From a virus: a stretch of DNA of 40,147 nucleotides. A program made the translations under genes and the position numbers. The first letter of the stretch is position 1. Every line of letters starts with the position of its first letter. The notes below the pieces were generated by a model that was given only the letters and a program-made list of their open reading frames with translations, was not told where the DNA came from and did no database searches. The stretch covers positions 1-40,147 of the IMG/VR virus record IMGVR_UViG_3300036859_001049; one strand, 5' to 3'. Below are positions 29,665-39,317 of this stretch, one piece after another.

Positions 29665-29843
29665 GGAAGGCGAAGTCGATCGAGGAGCTGCAGGCGCGCG
29701 TCGAGAAGCTCGAGGGGATCGTCACCGACCTGGTGGTGATCGTCGGCGAGCTCGTGGACCGCCAGGCGCCCGCCGTCGAGGAGCGCGGGCCCGGCGTGCA
29801 GGAGTGGATCGAGGACTGGCGGCGTCGCCTGGCGAAGAGCTGA
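29661..29843 (+). CDS. Small coiled-coil protein in the tail module
   Basis: 60 residues, ATG 29661 in the overlap. SIEELQARVEKLEGIVTDLVV has clear heptads; the end (EWIEDWRRRLAKS) is a second helix. May multimerise. Unknown function. Confidence 0.55.
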   Translation: MRKAKSIEELQARVEKLEGIVTDLVVIVGELVDRQAPAVEERGPGVQEWIEDWRRRLAKS

Positions 29844-29893
29844 TGGGCGGCTGCTGTGGCGAGACGCCGGCGGACCGTGAGTGGAGGGAGTCG

Positions 29894-30259
29894 ATGAGCG
29901 ACGACATGCCGAAGGTGATGGACACGGCGGAGATGGTGCCGCTGTACACGACGGTCCTGGGGATGGAGCTGCAGATCCCGCCCTACGGCAACGCGACGAA
30001 CACGCAGCCCTGCATGGTCCCGCCCAGCGTCGCCGAGGGGATCCTCCACGCGAAGAAGCACCGCGGCGGCAAGGACATCGTGCTCGAGGACACGCGCCTC
30101 TCGCTCGAGCAGACGATCTTCCCGGAACCGGAGTCGCCGGCCGGAGCCGAGGGCGAGGGGGATGCCGCCGGCGACGAGTCCGCCGCCGCGGCGGAGGCCA
30201 GCACCACGCGCGCGGCCGCGCGCCCGACGCCCCGACGCCGGGGCGAGAAGAAGGAGTAG
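29894..30259 (+). CDS. Tail-module hypothetical protein
   Basis: 121 residues from ATG 29894, preceded by GGAGGGAG; the in-frame ATG 29843 overlaps the upstream stop and is a possible longer start. The middle (LYTTVLGMELQIPPYGN, MVPPSVAEGILHAKKHRGGK) looks conserved; the end is Ala/Glu-rich then basic. It lies directly before the tube gene. Unknown function. Confidence 0.6.
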   Translation: MSDDMPKVMDTAEMVPLYTTVLGMELQIPPYGNATNTQPCMVPPSVAEGILHAKKHRGGKDIVLEDTRLSLEQTIFPEPESPAGAEGEGDAAGDESAAAAEASTTRAAARPTPRRRGEKKE

Positions 30260-30262
30260 GCC

Positions 30263-31465
30263 ATGACGCTCACCGCCCCCACCCCGACGAACCAGTACTC
30301 GCACTTCGGGGAGGTCGAAGTCACATACGGCGACATCACCGCCACGCCCGCGGCCGGCGACGCCGTTCGCCTGCGCACCAAGAACCTCTCGTTCAAGCCC
30401 GTCATCACGCGGCTGAACCGCGACCAGGACGCGGACCGCTCCGCGAGCAGGGTCCTGCCGGCACCCGGGCGGATCTCGGCCACGTTCGAGATCATGGCCG
30501 CCCTGGCCAGCTCGGGCGTCACGGGCACGCCCACCCCTCCGGACCTGGGCGAGCACCTGCGCGCGCACTTCGGTGTGCAGCGCCTCCACCTGGCGCACTC
30601 CACGTGCACGACCGGCAGCACGACGACCTCCGTCGTGGGCTCGGCGGGGGCGACGGCCGCGCTTGGCGCGGCCACGGGCGACTTCCTGGGCTTCGTCACC
30701 ACCGCGGGGATCGAGGCGCGTCAGATCACCGTCTCCGGCGACACCTTCACGGTCACGCCGGCGCTGACGTCGGCGCCGATCAACGGGTCCGCGATTTACG
30801 GCTGCGCCATCTACAAGCTCTCGAAGGCCGCCATCCTGTCGATGATCCTCTACGGCTACCTCGACGGGGACTTCAAGCACCTGTGCGCCGGCTGCGCGAT
30901 GGCGGCGCTGGCGATCGACTACGACATGGGCGGCGACACCCCGGAGCCCCTCATCAAGCTGGCCGGTCCGGGCGCCCGGGTGGAAACGCTGGCGACAGCG
31001 ATCCCCACGCCGACGCTGGCCGCAACGCGCGGCCTCGGCTCGGTGCCGATGTACGCGTGGATCGACGGCACGAAGGTCTGCGTGACGAAGGCGGGCCTGA
31101 AGTCGGACAACGGCCTGGTGCTCGTCCAAAACCAGTCCTGCGGTCCCTCGAGCGGCGCCAACCTCTACCCGACCGGACTCGTCCGCACCGGCAACAACGG
31201 GAAGTGGAAGGTCGAGATGGAGCTCGAGATGTTGAACGTGGGCGCCACGGTGGAGGCCCTGTTCGACAACGCGCGGGCGCTCGCCAACCACGACGTCACG
31301 ATGCAGCTCGGCACCGCGATCGGAAACATGGTCGCGTGGCGCGTCCCCAACTGGGTGCCCGCGCCCGACGAATCCGACGTCGAGAGCATCGCGGCGATCA
31401 GCCTCAAGGGCGAGTGCTACCAGGGTGCCGCCGAGGACAGCGAGCTCACGCTCGCGGTCTTCTAG
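30263..31465 (+). CDS. Major tail tube protein
   Basis: 400 residues, ATG 30263. HFGEVEVTYGDITATPAAGD, FKPVITRLNRDQD, PGRISATFEIMAAL and the final AAISLKGECYQGAAEDSELTLAVF fit tube proteins of large siphophage type (beta-rich, threonine/glycine-rich). Position before the chaperone and tape measure is diagnostic. It is larger than lambda gpV, with a central domain (about 95-300) that may decorate the tube surface. Confidence 0.82.
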   Translation: MTLTAPTPTNQYSHFGEVEVTYGDITATPAAGDAVRLRTKNLSFKPVITRLNRDQDADRSASRVLPAPGRISATFEIMAALASSGVTGTPTPPDLGEHLRAHFGVQRLHLAHSTCTTGSTTTSVVGSAGATAALGAATGDFLGFVTTAGIEARQITVSGDTFTVTPALTSAPINGSAIYGCAIYKLSKAAILSMILYGYLDGDFKHLCAGCAMAALAIDYDMGGDTPEPLIKLAGPGARVETLATAIPTPTLAATRGLGSVPMYAWIDGTKVCVTKAGLKSDNGLVLVQNQSCGPSSGANLYPTGLVRTGNNGKWKVEMELEMLNVGATVEALFDNARALANHDVTMQLGTAIGNMVAWRVPNWVPAPDESDVESIAAISLKGECYQGAAEDSELTLAVF

Positions 31466-31475
31466 AAGGAGCGAG

Positions 31476-32063
31476 ATGGCGCAGATCTTTTCGGACTACG
31501 TGCGAACGAAGCTGCCCTTCATGGGCGGAGTCATCGAGCTCGACCTGCGGGCGCTGGACAAGATGGAGGCGCCCGCCTTCCGCGGCAAGGCCCGCGACCT
31601 GCAGGAGCGCTCGAGCGAGTGCTTCGTGCGTCGCGAAGGGGAGAGCGACGAGAGCTACGGGCAGCGCATTCGCGACGGCCTGGAGCAGCTCGAGGCCTTC
31701 TTCCTGGAGGTCTTCACGGCCACCATTCCGACGAAGCGCGGTGAGCAGGGCTACTACCTGCGGCTGCCCGGGGGCGTGATCGAGAACGAGGACGACGACA
31801 CCCGTTCGATCCGTAGCGCGCGCGAGCTGTACGACCGCGCGACGCGGACCTTTAAGGAGGCCGTCCTGCTCGAGATCGGCTCGCTGATCGAGGACGACCC
31901 CCTGGGAAACTTGCCCGGCTCGCCGTCCACGTCTTCCTCGGCGGCGGGCCCGACATTTACCGACGTTCCTGCGCCCACCACCGAGCTGTCGGCGACCTCC
32001 ACCTCGTCCTCAACTGCGACGGCACCGACGAGTCCGGGCGAGTCGTCTTCGCCGGCGGAGTAG
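31476..32063 (+). CDS. Tail assembly chaperone, unshifted form (gpG-like)
   Basis: 195 residues, ATG 31476 with AAGGAG upstream. The first 145 residues are mostly helical and acidic (YDRATRTFKEAVLLEIGSLI). Just after, at LGNLPG, the codons contain the slip site; the remaining 50 residues in this frame are Ser/Thr/Pro-rich and look like a by-product of constraint on the other frame. By analogy with lambda gpG it binds the tape measure protein during tail assembly. Confidence 0.85.
   Translation: MAQIFSDYVRTKLPFMGGVIELDLRALDKMEAPAFRGKARDLQERSSECFVRREGESDESYGQRIRDGLEQLEAFFLEVFTATIPTKRGEQGYYLRLPGGVIENEDDDTRSIRSARELYDRATRTFKEAVLLEIGSLIEDDPLGNLPGSPSTSSSAAGPTFTDVPAPTTELSATSTSSSTATAPTSPGESSSPAE
31904..31910 (+). 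other. Programmed -1 frameshift site GGGAAAC
   Basis: In phase as G GGA AAC (codons 31905 and 31908), a textbook X XXY YYZ heptamer. After the slip reading continues at 31910. A stem-loop follows: CGCCG (31921-31925) with CGGCG (31939-31943), and GCCCG (31913-31917) with CGGGC (31945-31949). Confidence 0.88.
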
Positions 32064-32365
32064 GGAAGGACGGCAAGCCGCGGATCACGGCCACCCGATG
32101 CCCCAGCGCCCAGTTCGCCGGCACCGAGGTCGTCGAGCTGCTGGACTGGTGGCTCGGCAGCTCGCCGTGGGACGGCATGTCGGGGCGGCCGTCCGGGCCC
32201 CCCGAGTGGCCACACCGCGGCGGGATCCTCCGCCAGCCGGCGCGCCTGGTGACGCTGGTCGGGATCATGCGGGAGGAGTTCGCGTTCGTCGGCCGCCCGC
32301 CGAAGAAGCCGCCGAAGCCAGAGGCGCCCGCGCCGCCGCCGCCGTACACACGCCGTAGGCGCTGA
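31910..32365 (+). CDS. Tail assembly chaperone, frameshift extension (gpT-like)
   Basis: Made only by -1 shifting from the upstream frame; the fusion would be about 296 residues (145 + 151). The extension reads ARLAVHVFLGGGPDIYRR, LHLVLNCDGTDESGRVVFAG, EVVELLDWWLGSSPWDG and MREEFAFVGRPPKKPPKP, and has no plausible start of its own near 31910. High third-position GC and open frame up to TGA 32365 support coding. Sequence GREVVF..WPxWxL-like elements suit the T domain. It ends 10 nt before the tape measure gene. Confidence 0.85.
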   Translation, partial: LARLAVHVFLGGGPDIYRRSCAHHRAVGDLHLVLNCDGTDESGRVVFAGGVGKDGKPRITATRCPSAQFAGTEVVELLDWWLGSSPWDGMSGRPSGPPEWPHRGGILRQPARLVTLVGIMREEFAFVGRPPKKPPKPEAPAPPPPYTRRRR

Positions 32366-32374
32366 GGACCCAAC

Positions 32375-35086
32375 ATGGGCACGGAACTCGAGCTACTGAT
32401 CAAGGCGAAAGCCGACATCGACGCCGCCTTCAACAAGCTCGAGACGCGCCTGAAGGGCACGGGCGACGAGTCCAAGAAGGCAAACGACTTCGTCAGCAAG
32501 CTGGCGAACGAGGGGATGCGCCAGTTGGGCGACGTCTCCGGGAACCTGTCGGGCAGCCTGGGCAACACCGGTTCGTTCCTGACCGCGCTCGGGCCCGCCG
32601 GAACGGCGGCCGCGGTCGGCATCGGCGCGGTCGTGGCCGTGATCGGGTTCGCGGCCAAGGTCAGCGCGGACGCGGCGATGGCCGCGGCCGACTACGCAGA
32701 CAGGCTCGCGGGCCTGGCGGACAAGAGCAGCCTCTCCGGGGAGGCGCTCCAGGGCCTCGACGTCGCGGCGAAGCTCGGCAACTCCTCGCTCGAGGCGGTC
32801 GCCGGCGCCGTCAACAAGATGCAGCTGGCGCTGGCGAAGGGCTCGGACGGCTTCCGCCAGATGGGCCTGAACATCGCCGACCTGCGGAAGCTCTCGCCCG
32901 AGGAGCAGTTCGCGGAGGTCTCGCGCGCGATCCTGGCCATCGAGGACCCTGTCGACCGCGCCGCCGTCGGCTCGAAGATCCTCGGGAAGTCCTGGGGCGA
33001 CCTGGTGGGGACGATGAAGGCGGCCGCGTCCGGCGCCTCCGATCTCGGCGGCGCCCTCAGCAGGGACGCACTCGATGCGTCGGCCGACCTGAAGGACCAG
33101 ACGGACCTCCTCAAGGAAGCCTGGGACCGCGTCCAGAGGCAGTTCGGTGCGGCCATCGCCAGCTCTCCGGAGCTGCGCAAGGGGATCCACGACCTCGCGA
33201 CGTCGGTCGCCTCTCTGGCCACCGAGCTCGCCAAGGCGGCACCGGCCATCTCGAAGTTCTTCGACAACTTCACGAACGGGATCCGCGCCACCGCCTCCGT
33301 CGCGAAGACCGGCGGCGGCTTCCTTTCCGACCTGTTCGGCGGCAAGGGCGTGCTGACCGCTGGTGCGAACGCCGCCGGCCGGATCGCCGGCGACCTGTAC
33401 ATGGAGGGCATGCGCGACTCCATCGCGAAGATGAAGGGAGAGATCGGCTTCGGGGAGAAGGGCAAGGGCGTCCTCGGAGGTAAGGGCGGTGGGATCGGCC
33501 CGAGCGACGAGGACGTCGCCAAGGCCGTGGCCGCGCACAAGAAGGTCATCGAGGCGATCGAGGCGGAGAACAAGGTCCGCGAGCACACCTCGCTCGCCTG
33601 GGACGCGTTCTTCAAGACGCTCACCAGGGAAGAGTCCGACCTCACGAAGTGGGTGACGACGGAGGCAAAGGCCCGCACGGACGCGCGCGTCAAGGCTCTG
33701 GCGGAGGAGATGGTGGCCGCGCGCGAGGCGGCCGCGGACCGCCGGAAGTCGTACCAGGAAATGGCCGAGGCCATGCTGGCTGCTACCGACCGCCTGCGGA
33801 GCGAGGGCTTCGATGGACTGTCGGACGGCCTCCACCAGGTGGTCGGCGTCATGGAGCTCCTGGGTATCTCCAGCGACTCGACGCTGGGGAAGATCGCGGG
33901 GATCGCGTCGCGCACCGCGGACATGCTGGCGACGGCGGCCAAGAACGGGGGCATTACCCTCCAGCAGCTCGCTACGCAGGTCGCCGACATCTACAAGACG
34001 GGGTCGGCTGGGGCGGGCGCGCTGTCGGGCGCCATGACCGGATTCGCGGTCGGCGGCCCGATCGGCGCCGGCATCGGTGCGATCGGCGGGGCGCTCCTCG
34101 GGTGGGCTGGCAAGGCGAAGGCCGCCGAGGAGGCGATGAAAAAGCTCCGCGGCGAGTTCGTCCAGGGCGCCGGCGGAATGGCTGCGCTCGAGGCGAAGGC
34201 GAAGGCTGCGGGCGTCTCTCTCGATGGGATGTTCCGCCAGAAGAGCGCGGCCGCGCTCGCTCACCAGATCGACACCATCAAGGCGAAGCTGGCGGATTGG
34301 GCCGACGCCCAGGAGTTCCTCAAGGAACAGATGGACGAGTTCGGCATCACGGCCGCCGAGATGGGGAAGGACTACGCGGGCCTGGAGCTGGACAAGCGGG
34401 CAGAGCAGTACGCGAAGGCCTTCGCCGGCCTCGCTCTGGTCAGCGGCGACGCGTCGATGGTGGCGTCGAAGATGGGCGACAAGGTCCTCGACCTGGTCGC
34501 GCAGTATCAGGCGGCCGGCCTGAAGATCCCGGCCGCTCTGAAGCCGGTGCTCGACGCGATGCTGAAGAACGGCCAGCTCGTCGACGAGAACGGCGTGGCC
34601 TACGAGTCCCTCGAGGCTGCGGGCATCCAGTTCGGCCAGACCATGGAAGGCGCGATCGACAAGATGTCGGACGCAGTCAACAAGCTGATGGAGGTCCTCG
34701 CGCGGGGCTTCCATATCCCCATCAATTTCGACGTGGGCGGCGCCCCGTCCGTCCCCGGCGGGCCCGGCGGTGGTGGCCACCCGCCCGGCTACGACGCCGA
34801 GCTGCCCCTGGCGGCGGGCGGCATTCTGTCCTGGCCGCGGCGCGTGATCGCCGGCGAGGACGGCCCTGAAGCCTACCTGCCCCTGAACGCGCGGACGTAC
34901 GCCGAGCTCGGCGCCGGCATCGCCATGGCCATGAGCTCTCACGGCGGCGGCGGCGCCGCCGCCGGCGGGGTGGACACGGTCGTCGCGAACTTCGCGCTGG
35001 GCCAGCGGCAGCTGGGCCGGGCGGTGGCCACCGTCTCCCGCCGTCGCATCGGACGCGTGAACCCTTCCGGCATTCGGAGGAACTAG
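32375..35086 (+). CDS. Tape measure protein
   Basis: 903 residues, ATG 32375. Mostly alpha-helical, with hydrophobic segments at about 72-95 (GTAAAVGIGAVVAVIGFAA) and 549-580 (a glycine-rich, GxxxG-type region), and the C-terminal IAGEDGPEAYLPL typical of tape measure proteins. It sets tail length and may help DNA entry through the host envelope. Its length predicts a tail of roughly 130 nm by the usual 1.5 Angstrom per residue rule. Ends in GTG overlap with the next gene. Confidence 0.93.
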   Translation: MGTELELLIKAKADIDAAFNKLETRLKGTGDESKKANDFVSKLANEGMRQLGDVSGNLSGSLGNTGSFLTALGPAGTAAAVGIGAVVAVIGFAAKVSADAAMAAADYADRLAGLADKSSLSGEALQGLDVAAKLGNSSLEAVAGAVNKMQLALAKGSDGFRQMGLNIADLRKLSPEEQFAEVSRAILAIEDPVDRAAVGSKILGKSWGDLVGTMKAAASGASDLGGALSRDALDASADLKDQTDLLKEAWDRVQRQFGAAIASSPELRKGIHDLATSVASLATELAKAAPAISKFFDNFTNGIRATASVAKTGGGFLSDLFGGKGVLTAGANAAGRIAGDLYMEGMRDSIAKMKGEIGFGEKGKGVLGGKGGGIGPSDEDVAKAVAAHKKVIEAIEAENKVREHTSLAWDAFFKTLTREESDLTKWVTTEAKARTDARVKALAEEMVAAREAAADRRKSYQEMAEAMLAATDRLRSEGFDGLSDGLHQVVGVMELLGISSDSTLGKIAGIASRTADMLATAAKNGGITLQQLATQVADIYKTGSAGAGALSGAMTGFAVGGPIGAGIGAIGGALLGWAGKAKAAEEAMKKLRGEFVQGAGGMAALEAKAKAAGVSLDGMFRQKSAAALAHQIDTIKAKLADWADAQEFLKEQMDEFGITAAEMGKDYAGLELDKRAEQYAKAFAGLALVSGDASMVASKMGDKVLDLVAQYQAAGLKIPAALKPVLDAMLKNGQLVDENGVAYESLEAAGIQFGQTMEGAIDKMSDAVNKLMEVLARGFHIPINFDVGGAPSVPGGPGGGGHPPGYDAELPLAAGGILSWPRRVIAGEDGPEAYLPLNARTYAELGAGIAMAMSSHGGGGAAAGGVDTVVANFALGQRQLGRAVATVSRRRIGRVNPSGIRRN

Positions 35087-36243
35087 TGGCGCAGCGGCTC
35101 TTCCCTCCCGACGACGATCTCATCATGCAGTCGTCGACGCTCCTGACGACGACGGGCGCCGACGTCACGTTCCCGGTCGAGTTCCTGCAGGACCAGCTCC
35201 GTCAGAAGCCGCTCAAGTGGGGCTCCTACATCGTCGACGCGAACAACGACAAGATCGATTTCAACCGCGGGGGCGTGAAGGTCGCGACGCTGACGCACGG
35301 CGTCTACACGACGCCGGGCGCGTACGCGATCATGGTCACCGCGCGCCTCGAGGCGGCGGACGCGGCGCCAGTCTGGGCGGTCGACTACAGCCCGAGCGGC
35401 AGCGCGAACCACTTCCGGATCCGCGACGCGGGCGGTGCGCCGCTCGGCTTCAACCTGCTCGGCCAGACGGGCGTCAACGCCAACGTCTCTGCTCTCCCGG
35501 ACATGGGCTTCGACGCGGGCATCGACTTCACCGGTGCCTCGACCTACACGTCCGGGCGCGTCTCGTACCAGTCGCGGAAGTACCTCATCGTCTCGAAGGC
35601 TGACGGGTCCGCCGGCACCGCGATGGTCGCGATCATCGCGGACCACAACGCGACGGTCGTCGGCAGCTCGACCGTTCGGTCCCACGTGTACATCCAGGGC
35701 AACACGACGAACGCCTGGCCGCTCGTGGGCTTGCCCCTGGACGAGGAGTTCACCGACCTCGCGCAGGTCAACGCGCTAGAGGATCCGAACGTGCCCTGCC
35801 GGCGGTACTTCGCGGTCGGCCAGCAGACGCTGGAGTTCTACCGCCTGGTCATCGACGACGTGCAGAACCCGGACGGCTATCAGCGGCTGGGCCGGTTCCT
35901 CCTCGGCACCTTCCTCGACTTTTCGATCTGCATCGCGGACAGCTTGGCTATACACCCCGAAGACTTCTCGACCGGACAGGAGGGCCCGGACGGGACGCTG
36001 TACGCGAGCCTGCGCCGGCGTCGCGAGGTCTTCGATGTCGGGTGGAATCAGGCGGCAACCGCCGCTCACTCCGATTTGCTCAGCTTCTTCCGGCGGATCG
36101 CTGCGCGACGGCAGTGGTTCTTCGACTTCGACATCGCCGACTACTCGCAGACGTACTACGGGTACTTCAAGGAGCCGCCGGCGCGATCCTTCGTTCCGAT
36201 CGACTATTGGGACTGGCGGTTCACCTTCTTCGAGGCGCTGTAG
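35086..36243 (+). CDS. Distal tail / minor tail protein
   Basis: 385 residues, GTG 35086 overlapping the tape measure TAG. Beta-rich: GSYIVDANNDKIDF, GVYTTPGAYAIMVTARLEA, HFRIRDAGGAPLGFNLLGQT, then a domain with EFYRLVIDDVQNPDGYQRLG and ends WRFTFFEAL. The last part resembles DUF2460/Dit-like proteins where tail baseplate rings form. The order after the tape measure supports a distal tail role; receptor binding is possible. Confidence 0.7.
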   Translation: MAQRLFPPDDDLIMQSSTLLTTTGADVTFPVEFLQDQLRQKPLKWGSYIVDANNDKIDFNRGGVKVATLTHGVYTTPGAYAIMVTARLEAADAAPVWAVDYSPSGSANHFRIRDAGGAPLGFNLLGQTGVNANVSALPDMGFDAGIDFTGASTYTSGRVSYQSRKYLIVSKADGSAGTAMVAIIADHNATVVGSSTVRSHVYIQGNTTNAWPLVGLPLDEEFTDLAQVNALEDPNVPCRRYFAVGQQTLEFYRLVIDDVQNPDGYQRLGRFLLGTFLDFSICIADSLAIHPEDFSTGQEGPDGTLYASLRRRREVFDVGWNQAATAAHSDLLSFFRRIAARRQWFFDFDIADYSQTYYGYFKEPPARSFVPIDYWDWRFTFFEAL

Positions 36244-39060
36244 GTGTCGGTCGGGCACGGGCAGTACGGCTTCCGCTCGGACATCCGCATCTTCGGCCAG
36301 CTGCAGGACCAGAGCACCTGCCGGAGCGACGCCTTCGTCGAGTTCGACGGGGGCGCGATCATCAACGACACCTGGGTACGCGAGCGGGGCGTCACAGCCG
36401 GCTACGAGTACGACTGGATCCAGGACTTCGACGGCGAGGTCCTGGACGTCAGGGCCGTCCGGACGCTGACAGAGGACCTCTACCGCGTCGAGGCCGCCGA
36501 CCAGGTCGAGGCCACCGAGGGCACCTTCCAGTACGACATGGAGGAGGGCGTGCTGCGCGTGCACCTCGTCGGCGACGCCGATCCCTCCGGCGCCGATGTG
36601 CTCGTCATTACGACCTTCCGAAACGGTACGGCCGGGGCACAGAGCGATCACCTGATCCAGCCCTACACGGGCAACGACTACTTCGTCGACGGCGACATGG
36701 CGACGTCGGGCCTGCCCGACTGGACGAAGAGCACCACCGGCGCTGGCTGGACGATAGCCCGCGCCGCAGCCACGCTGCTGTCGGGCGGCTTCGAGGCGCT
36801 GCTGAGCGCCACGGGGGCCGCGGGCGGCCAGGCCACGATGTACCAGGTGCCCGACACCAGGGTCGCCGGCCGCTACCGCTACTTCGGCTACTACAGCACG
36901 CCCGTCGACCAGGCGAGCTCGGCTCACGCGTACGTCCGCGTCGGCACCACCACCACGCTGTCGGCGGATGGCAGGAGCGGCGAGCCCACGCTCACCGACG
37001 GGCTAGAGCTGACGCCCACCCATGGCCGGACCCGGGCCTTCCTGTTCGACTACATCAGCCACGAGGCGGCGCCCCGGGTCGCGCTGCGCCTGGTGAACGG
37101 GTCCGCCTCCGCCTGCAGCCTGCGCGTCGCACGGGCTCGCCTGCGGCCGATCCACGGCTGGAGCCTCTTCCACCCGCGCGTCGCCGCCGGCGGCGTGCCG
37201 GAGTCCGAGCAGGGCTCGGCCGACGTCTACAACGGCAGCGCCACGGTCGCCTCCGGATCGGTGTCCCTGATGAACGGCGACACCGCCGTGCTCGAGCGCC
37301 TCTTCTCTCCGAACCCGTGGACCTTCCTCTCGCGCGAGGTCCGTGTCCGCTACGGGGGCGCGTTCATGGACGACGGCCAGGACATCGTCTGGGACGACAT
37401 GTTCATCGGCCAGTCGGGCGTGATCGCCGGCGACGACTGGCTCCAGATGACGGACGAGCAGGCGGTGATCTCGTTCGAGGCCGACAGCGACCTCATGGAG
37501 GCGCTGCTGCCGTCGACCGACTACGGCAGCGTGTGGGCCGACGTCGAGGAACGTGACCAGGCGCGGCCGCGCGTGATGATGTGGGGCGTCCACACGCACA
37601 TCCGCCCGAGCCGCGTCGACGCGGACGGAACGACGCTCCTGGGACTCTACGAGGTCAACGACCCCACGTACGCGGTGGGCAACGCGATCGCCGCGCTCAC
37701 CGTCTACGCCTTCGTCGACGAGGAGGCCGCGGAGGCGAACGACGCGTCGAAGCGCGTGACCCTCGTGGACACGTCCGACTACACGAAGGACCTCGCGCAG
37801 GGGACCTTCCAGATCACCCGGAACCCGGGCGTCTTCGTCATCACGGGCGGCGAGGGGCCGGACAACAAGGGGGCCAACGACCGGATCGACTTCATCGGGA
37901 ACGTCACCACCTACGAGGCGCAGCTCACGCACAACCCGTACACGTCGGCCACCCTCGCCGCGCACGTCGAGACGCGCATGGAGGCCGCCGGCATCGGCCT
38001 GGCCCTGACGGTCACTTACTCGCAGACGACGCACAAGTTCACGATCGCCTGGGGCGGCGCCGGCAACCTCACGCTGAAGGCGGACACGGGCGCCAACAAG
38101 CAGCGCTCGGCCCTCAACATGCTGGGCTTCACCAGCTCTGACGACTACGTCGGATCGACGAGCTACACCAGCGACGTGGCCGTCTTCACCGACCCGGATG
38201 ACCAGAACTTCATCCGCTGCGACGCGACCGGGTACCTGGACGACGGCGCCGGCACCTACACCGGCACGCCGAGCGCGCCGGTCCAGCTCCCCGCCGACTT
38301 CATCCGGTACGTGGTGGGCAAGGTGCTGAACCGGCCGTCGAAGGTCGACACGGTCAGCTTCGACCTCGCGCGGACGCTGTCGCCGCAGCAGATCGCCGCT
38401 TATCTGGGCGTGATCGCGAGCGTGGCCGACAGCAAGGGCGGCGCGCTCACGGTGCAGGAGCTAGTCGACCGCACGGAGTACAGCGGCTCGGGCTACATCG
38501 TGGGCGGCATCAACCCGCAGGGCCTGGCCGACATCCGCATCACGTGCGAGGGCGTCTGGCAGTTCGGTACGCGGGCCAGCGGCTTCGCCGGCGGCGCGAT
38601 CGTCTCGCTGTACGACTACGACTACCTGGACTGGAGCAACAGCCTCAACGGGGGAGAGCCGAGCGGCATCATCCGGCTGAACTGGGGCCAGGACCCGAGC
38701 ACCGGACGCGTCCACACGAAGACGCTGCAGAACGACACGACCATCCTGCGCGATGGCGTTCGCCAGAAGCGAGACCCGTTCGACACCTTCCTTGTGCAGG
38801 AGTCCGACGCGACCGCGGCCGCGGTCGCGATCGGCGCGATCGCGCGCTCGTCCATCCGGCACTTCGGCTTCACGGTGATCGGCAAGCTGCTGAAGTCCAA
38901 CCCCGGGGACCTCGTCACGCTCTACCGCCGGCGCGGCCTGCAGGGCGCCAGCGAGCTGAGCGGGGCCCTGGTCGCCGTCCAGGCCCGGATCGTCTGGCTG
39001 AAGAAGAACTACCTGACCCGCGAGGTCCAGGCGATCGCCCACACGAACATCGTCGAGTGA
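36244..39060 (+). CDS. Large tail tip / tail-associated protein
   Basis: 938 residues, GTG 36244 directly after the previous stop. First ~350 residues are beta-rich. About 535-640 is a domain I recall from other phage tail proteins: NDRIDFIGNVTTYEAQL, YTSATLAAHVETRMEAAG, THKFTIAWGG, ALNMLGFTSSDDY. The last ~130 residues (SSIRHFGFTVIGKLLKSNPG... ) may be the central hub. It probably closes the tail tube and contacts the host. No peptidase or fibre (collagen-like) segment is obvious, and no separate fibre gene follows. Confidence 0.7.
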   Translation: MSVGHGQYGFRSDIRIFGQLQDQSTCRSDAFVEFDGGAIINDTWVRERGVTAGYEYDWIQDFDGEVLDVRAVRTLTEDLYRVEAADQVEATEGTFQYDMEEGVLRVHLVGDADPSGADVLVITTFRNGTAGAQSDHLIQPYTGNDYFVDGDMATSGLPDWTKSTTGAGWTIARAAATLLSGGFEALLSATGAAGGQATMYQVPDTRVAGRYRYFGYYSTPVDQASSAHAYVRVGTTTTLSADGRSGEPTLTDGLELTPTHGRTRAFLFDYISHEAAPRVALRLVNGSASACSLRVARARLRPIHGWSLFHPRVAAGGVPESEQGSADVYNGSATVASGSVSLMNGDTAVLERLFSPNPWTFLSREVRVRYGGAFMDDGQDIVWDDMFIGQSGVIAGDDWLQMTDEQAVISFEADSDLMEALLPSTDYGSVWADVEERDQARPRVMMWGVHTHIRPSRVDADGTTLLGLYEVNDPTYAVGNAIAALTVYAFVDEEAAEANDASKRVTLVDTSDYTKDLAQGTFQITRNPGVFVITGGEGPDNKGANDRIDFIGNVTTYEAQLTHNPYTSATLAAHVETRMEAAGIGLALTVTYSQTTHKFTIAWGGAGNLTLKADTGANKQRSALNMLGFTSSDDYVGSTSYTSDVAVFTDPDDQNFIRCDATGYLDDGAGTYTGTPSAPVQLPADFIRYVVGKVLNRPSKVDTVSFDLARTLSPQQIAAYLGVIASVADSKGGALTVQELVDRTEYSGSGYIVGGINPQGLADIRITCEGVWQFGTRASGFAGGAIVSLYDYDYLDWSNSLNGGEPSGIIRLNWGQDPSTGRVHTKTLQNDTTILRDGVRQKRDPFDTFLVQESDATAAAVAIGAIARSSIRHFGFTVIGKLLKSNPGDLVTLYRRRGLQGASELSGALVAVQARIVWLKKNYLTREVQAIAHTNIVE

Positions 39061-39066
39061 TCTGAG

Positions 39067-39297
39067 CTACGTCCCCGACAGCGGACCGAAGGCCACCAGG
39101 ACGTGCAGGCACACGCCGCACAGCAGGTCATCCTGGCCCACGAGCGGCGGTCGGTTCGTCTTGCACAGGGGGCAGTAGACGCCGACGTCGCCGGCGCCGG
39201 TGATCGACCAAGCGGGCGGCGCCGGCGGTTCTGGCGCGGGCCACCGGTTTGCCAGGCCCGTGAAGGTGACGAGCTCGTTCTCGTTCTGATCGGCCAT
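39067..39297 (-). CDS. Small zinc-ribbon protein (opposite strand)
   Basis: 76 residues, ATG 39297. YCPLCKTNRPP and LLCGVCLHVLVAFG form two CxxC pairs 19 residues apart, a small zinc ribbon. The start is Asp/Glu/Asn-rich with a Pro-rich spacer. It is convergent with the tail operon (6 bp apart) and divergent from the gene at 39355, the usual setting of a late-end accessory gene expressed in the lysogen. Confidence 0.6.
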   Translation of the reverse strand: MADQNENELVTFTGLANRWPAPEPPAPPAWSITGAGDVGVYCPLCKTNRPPLVGQDDLLCGVCLHVLVAFGPLSGT

Positions 39298-39317
39298 GCC
39301 GCGAGCGTAGCGCGTCC

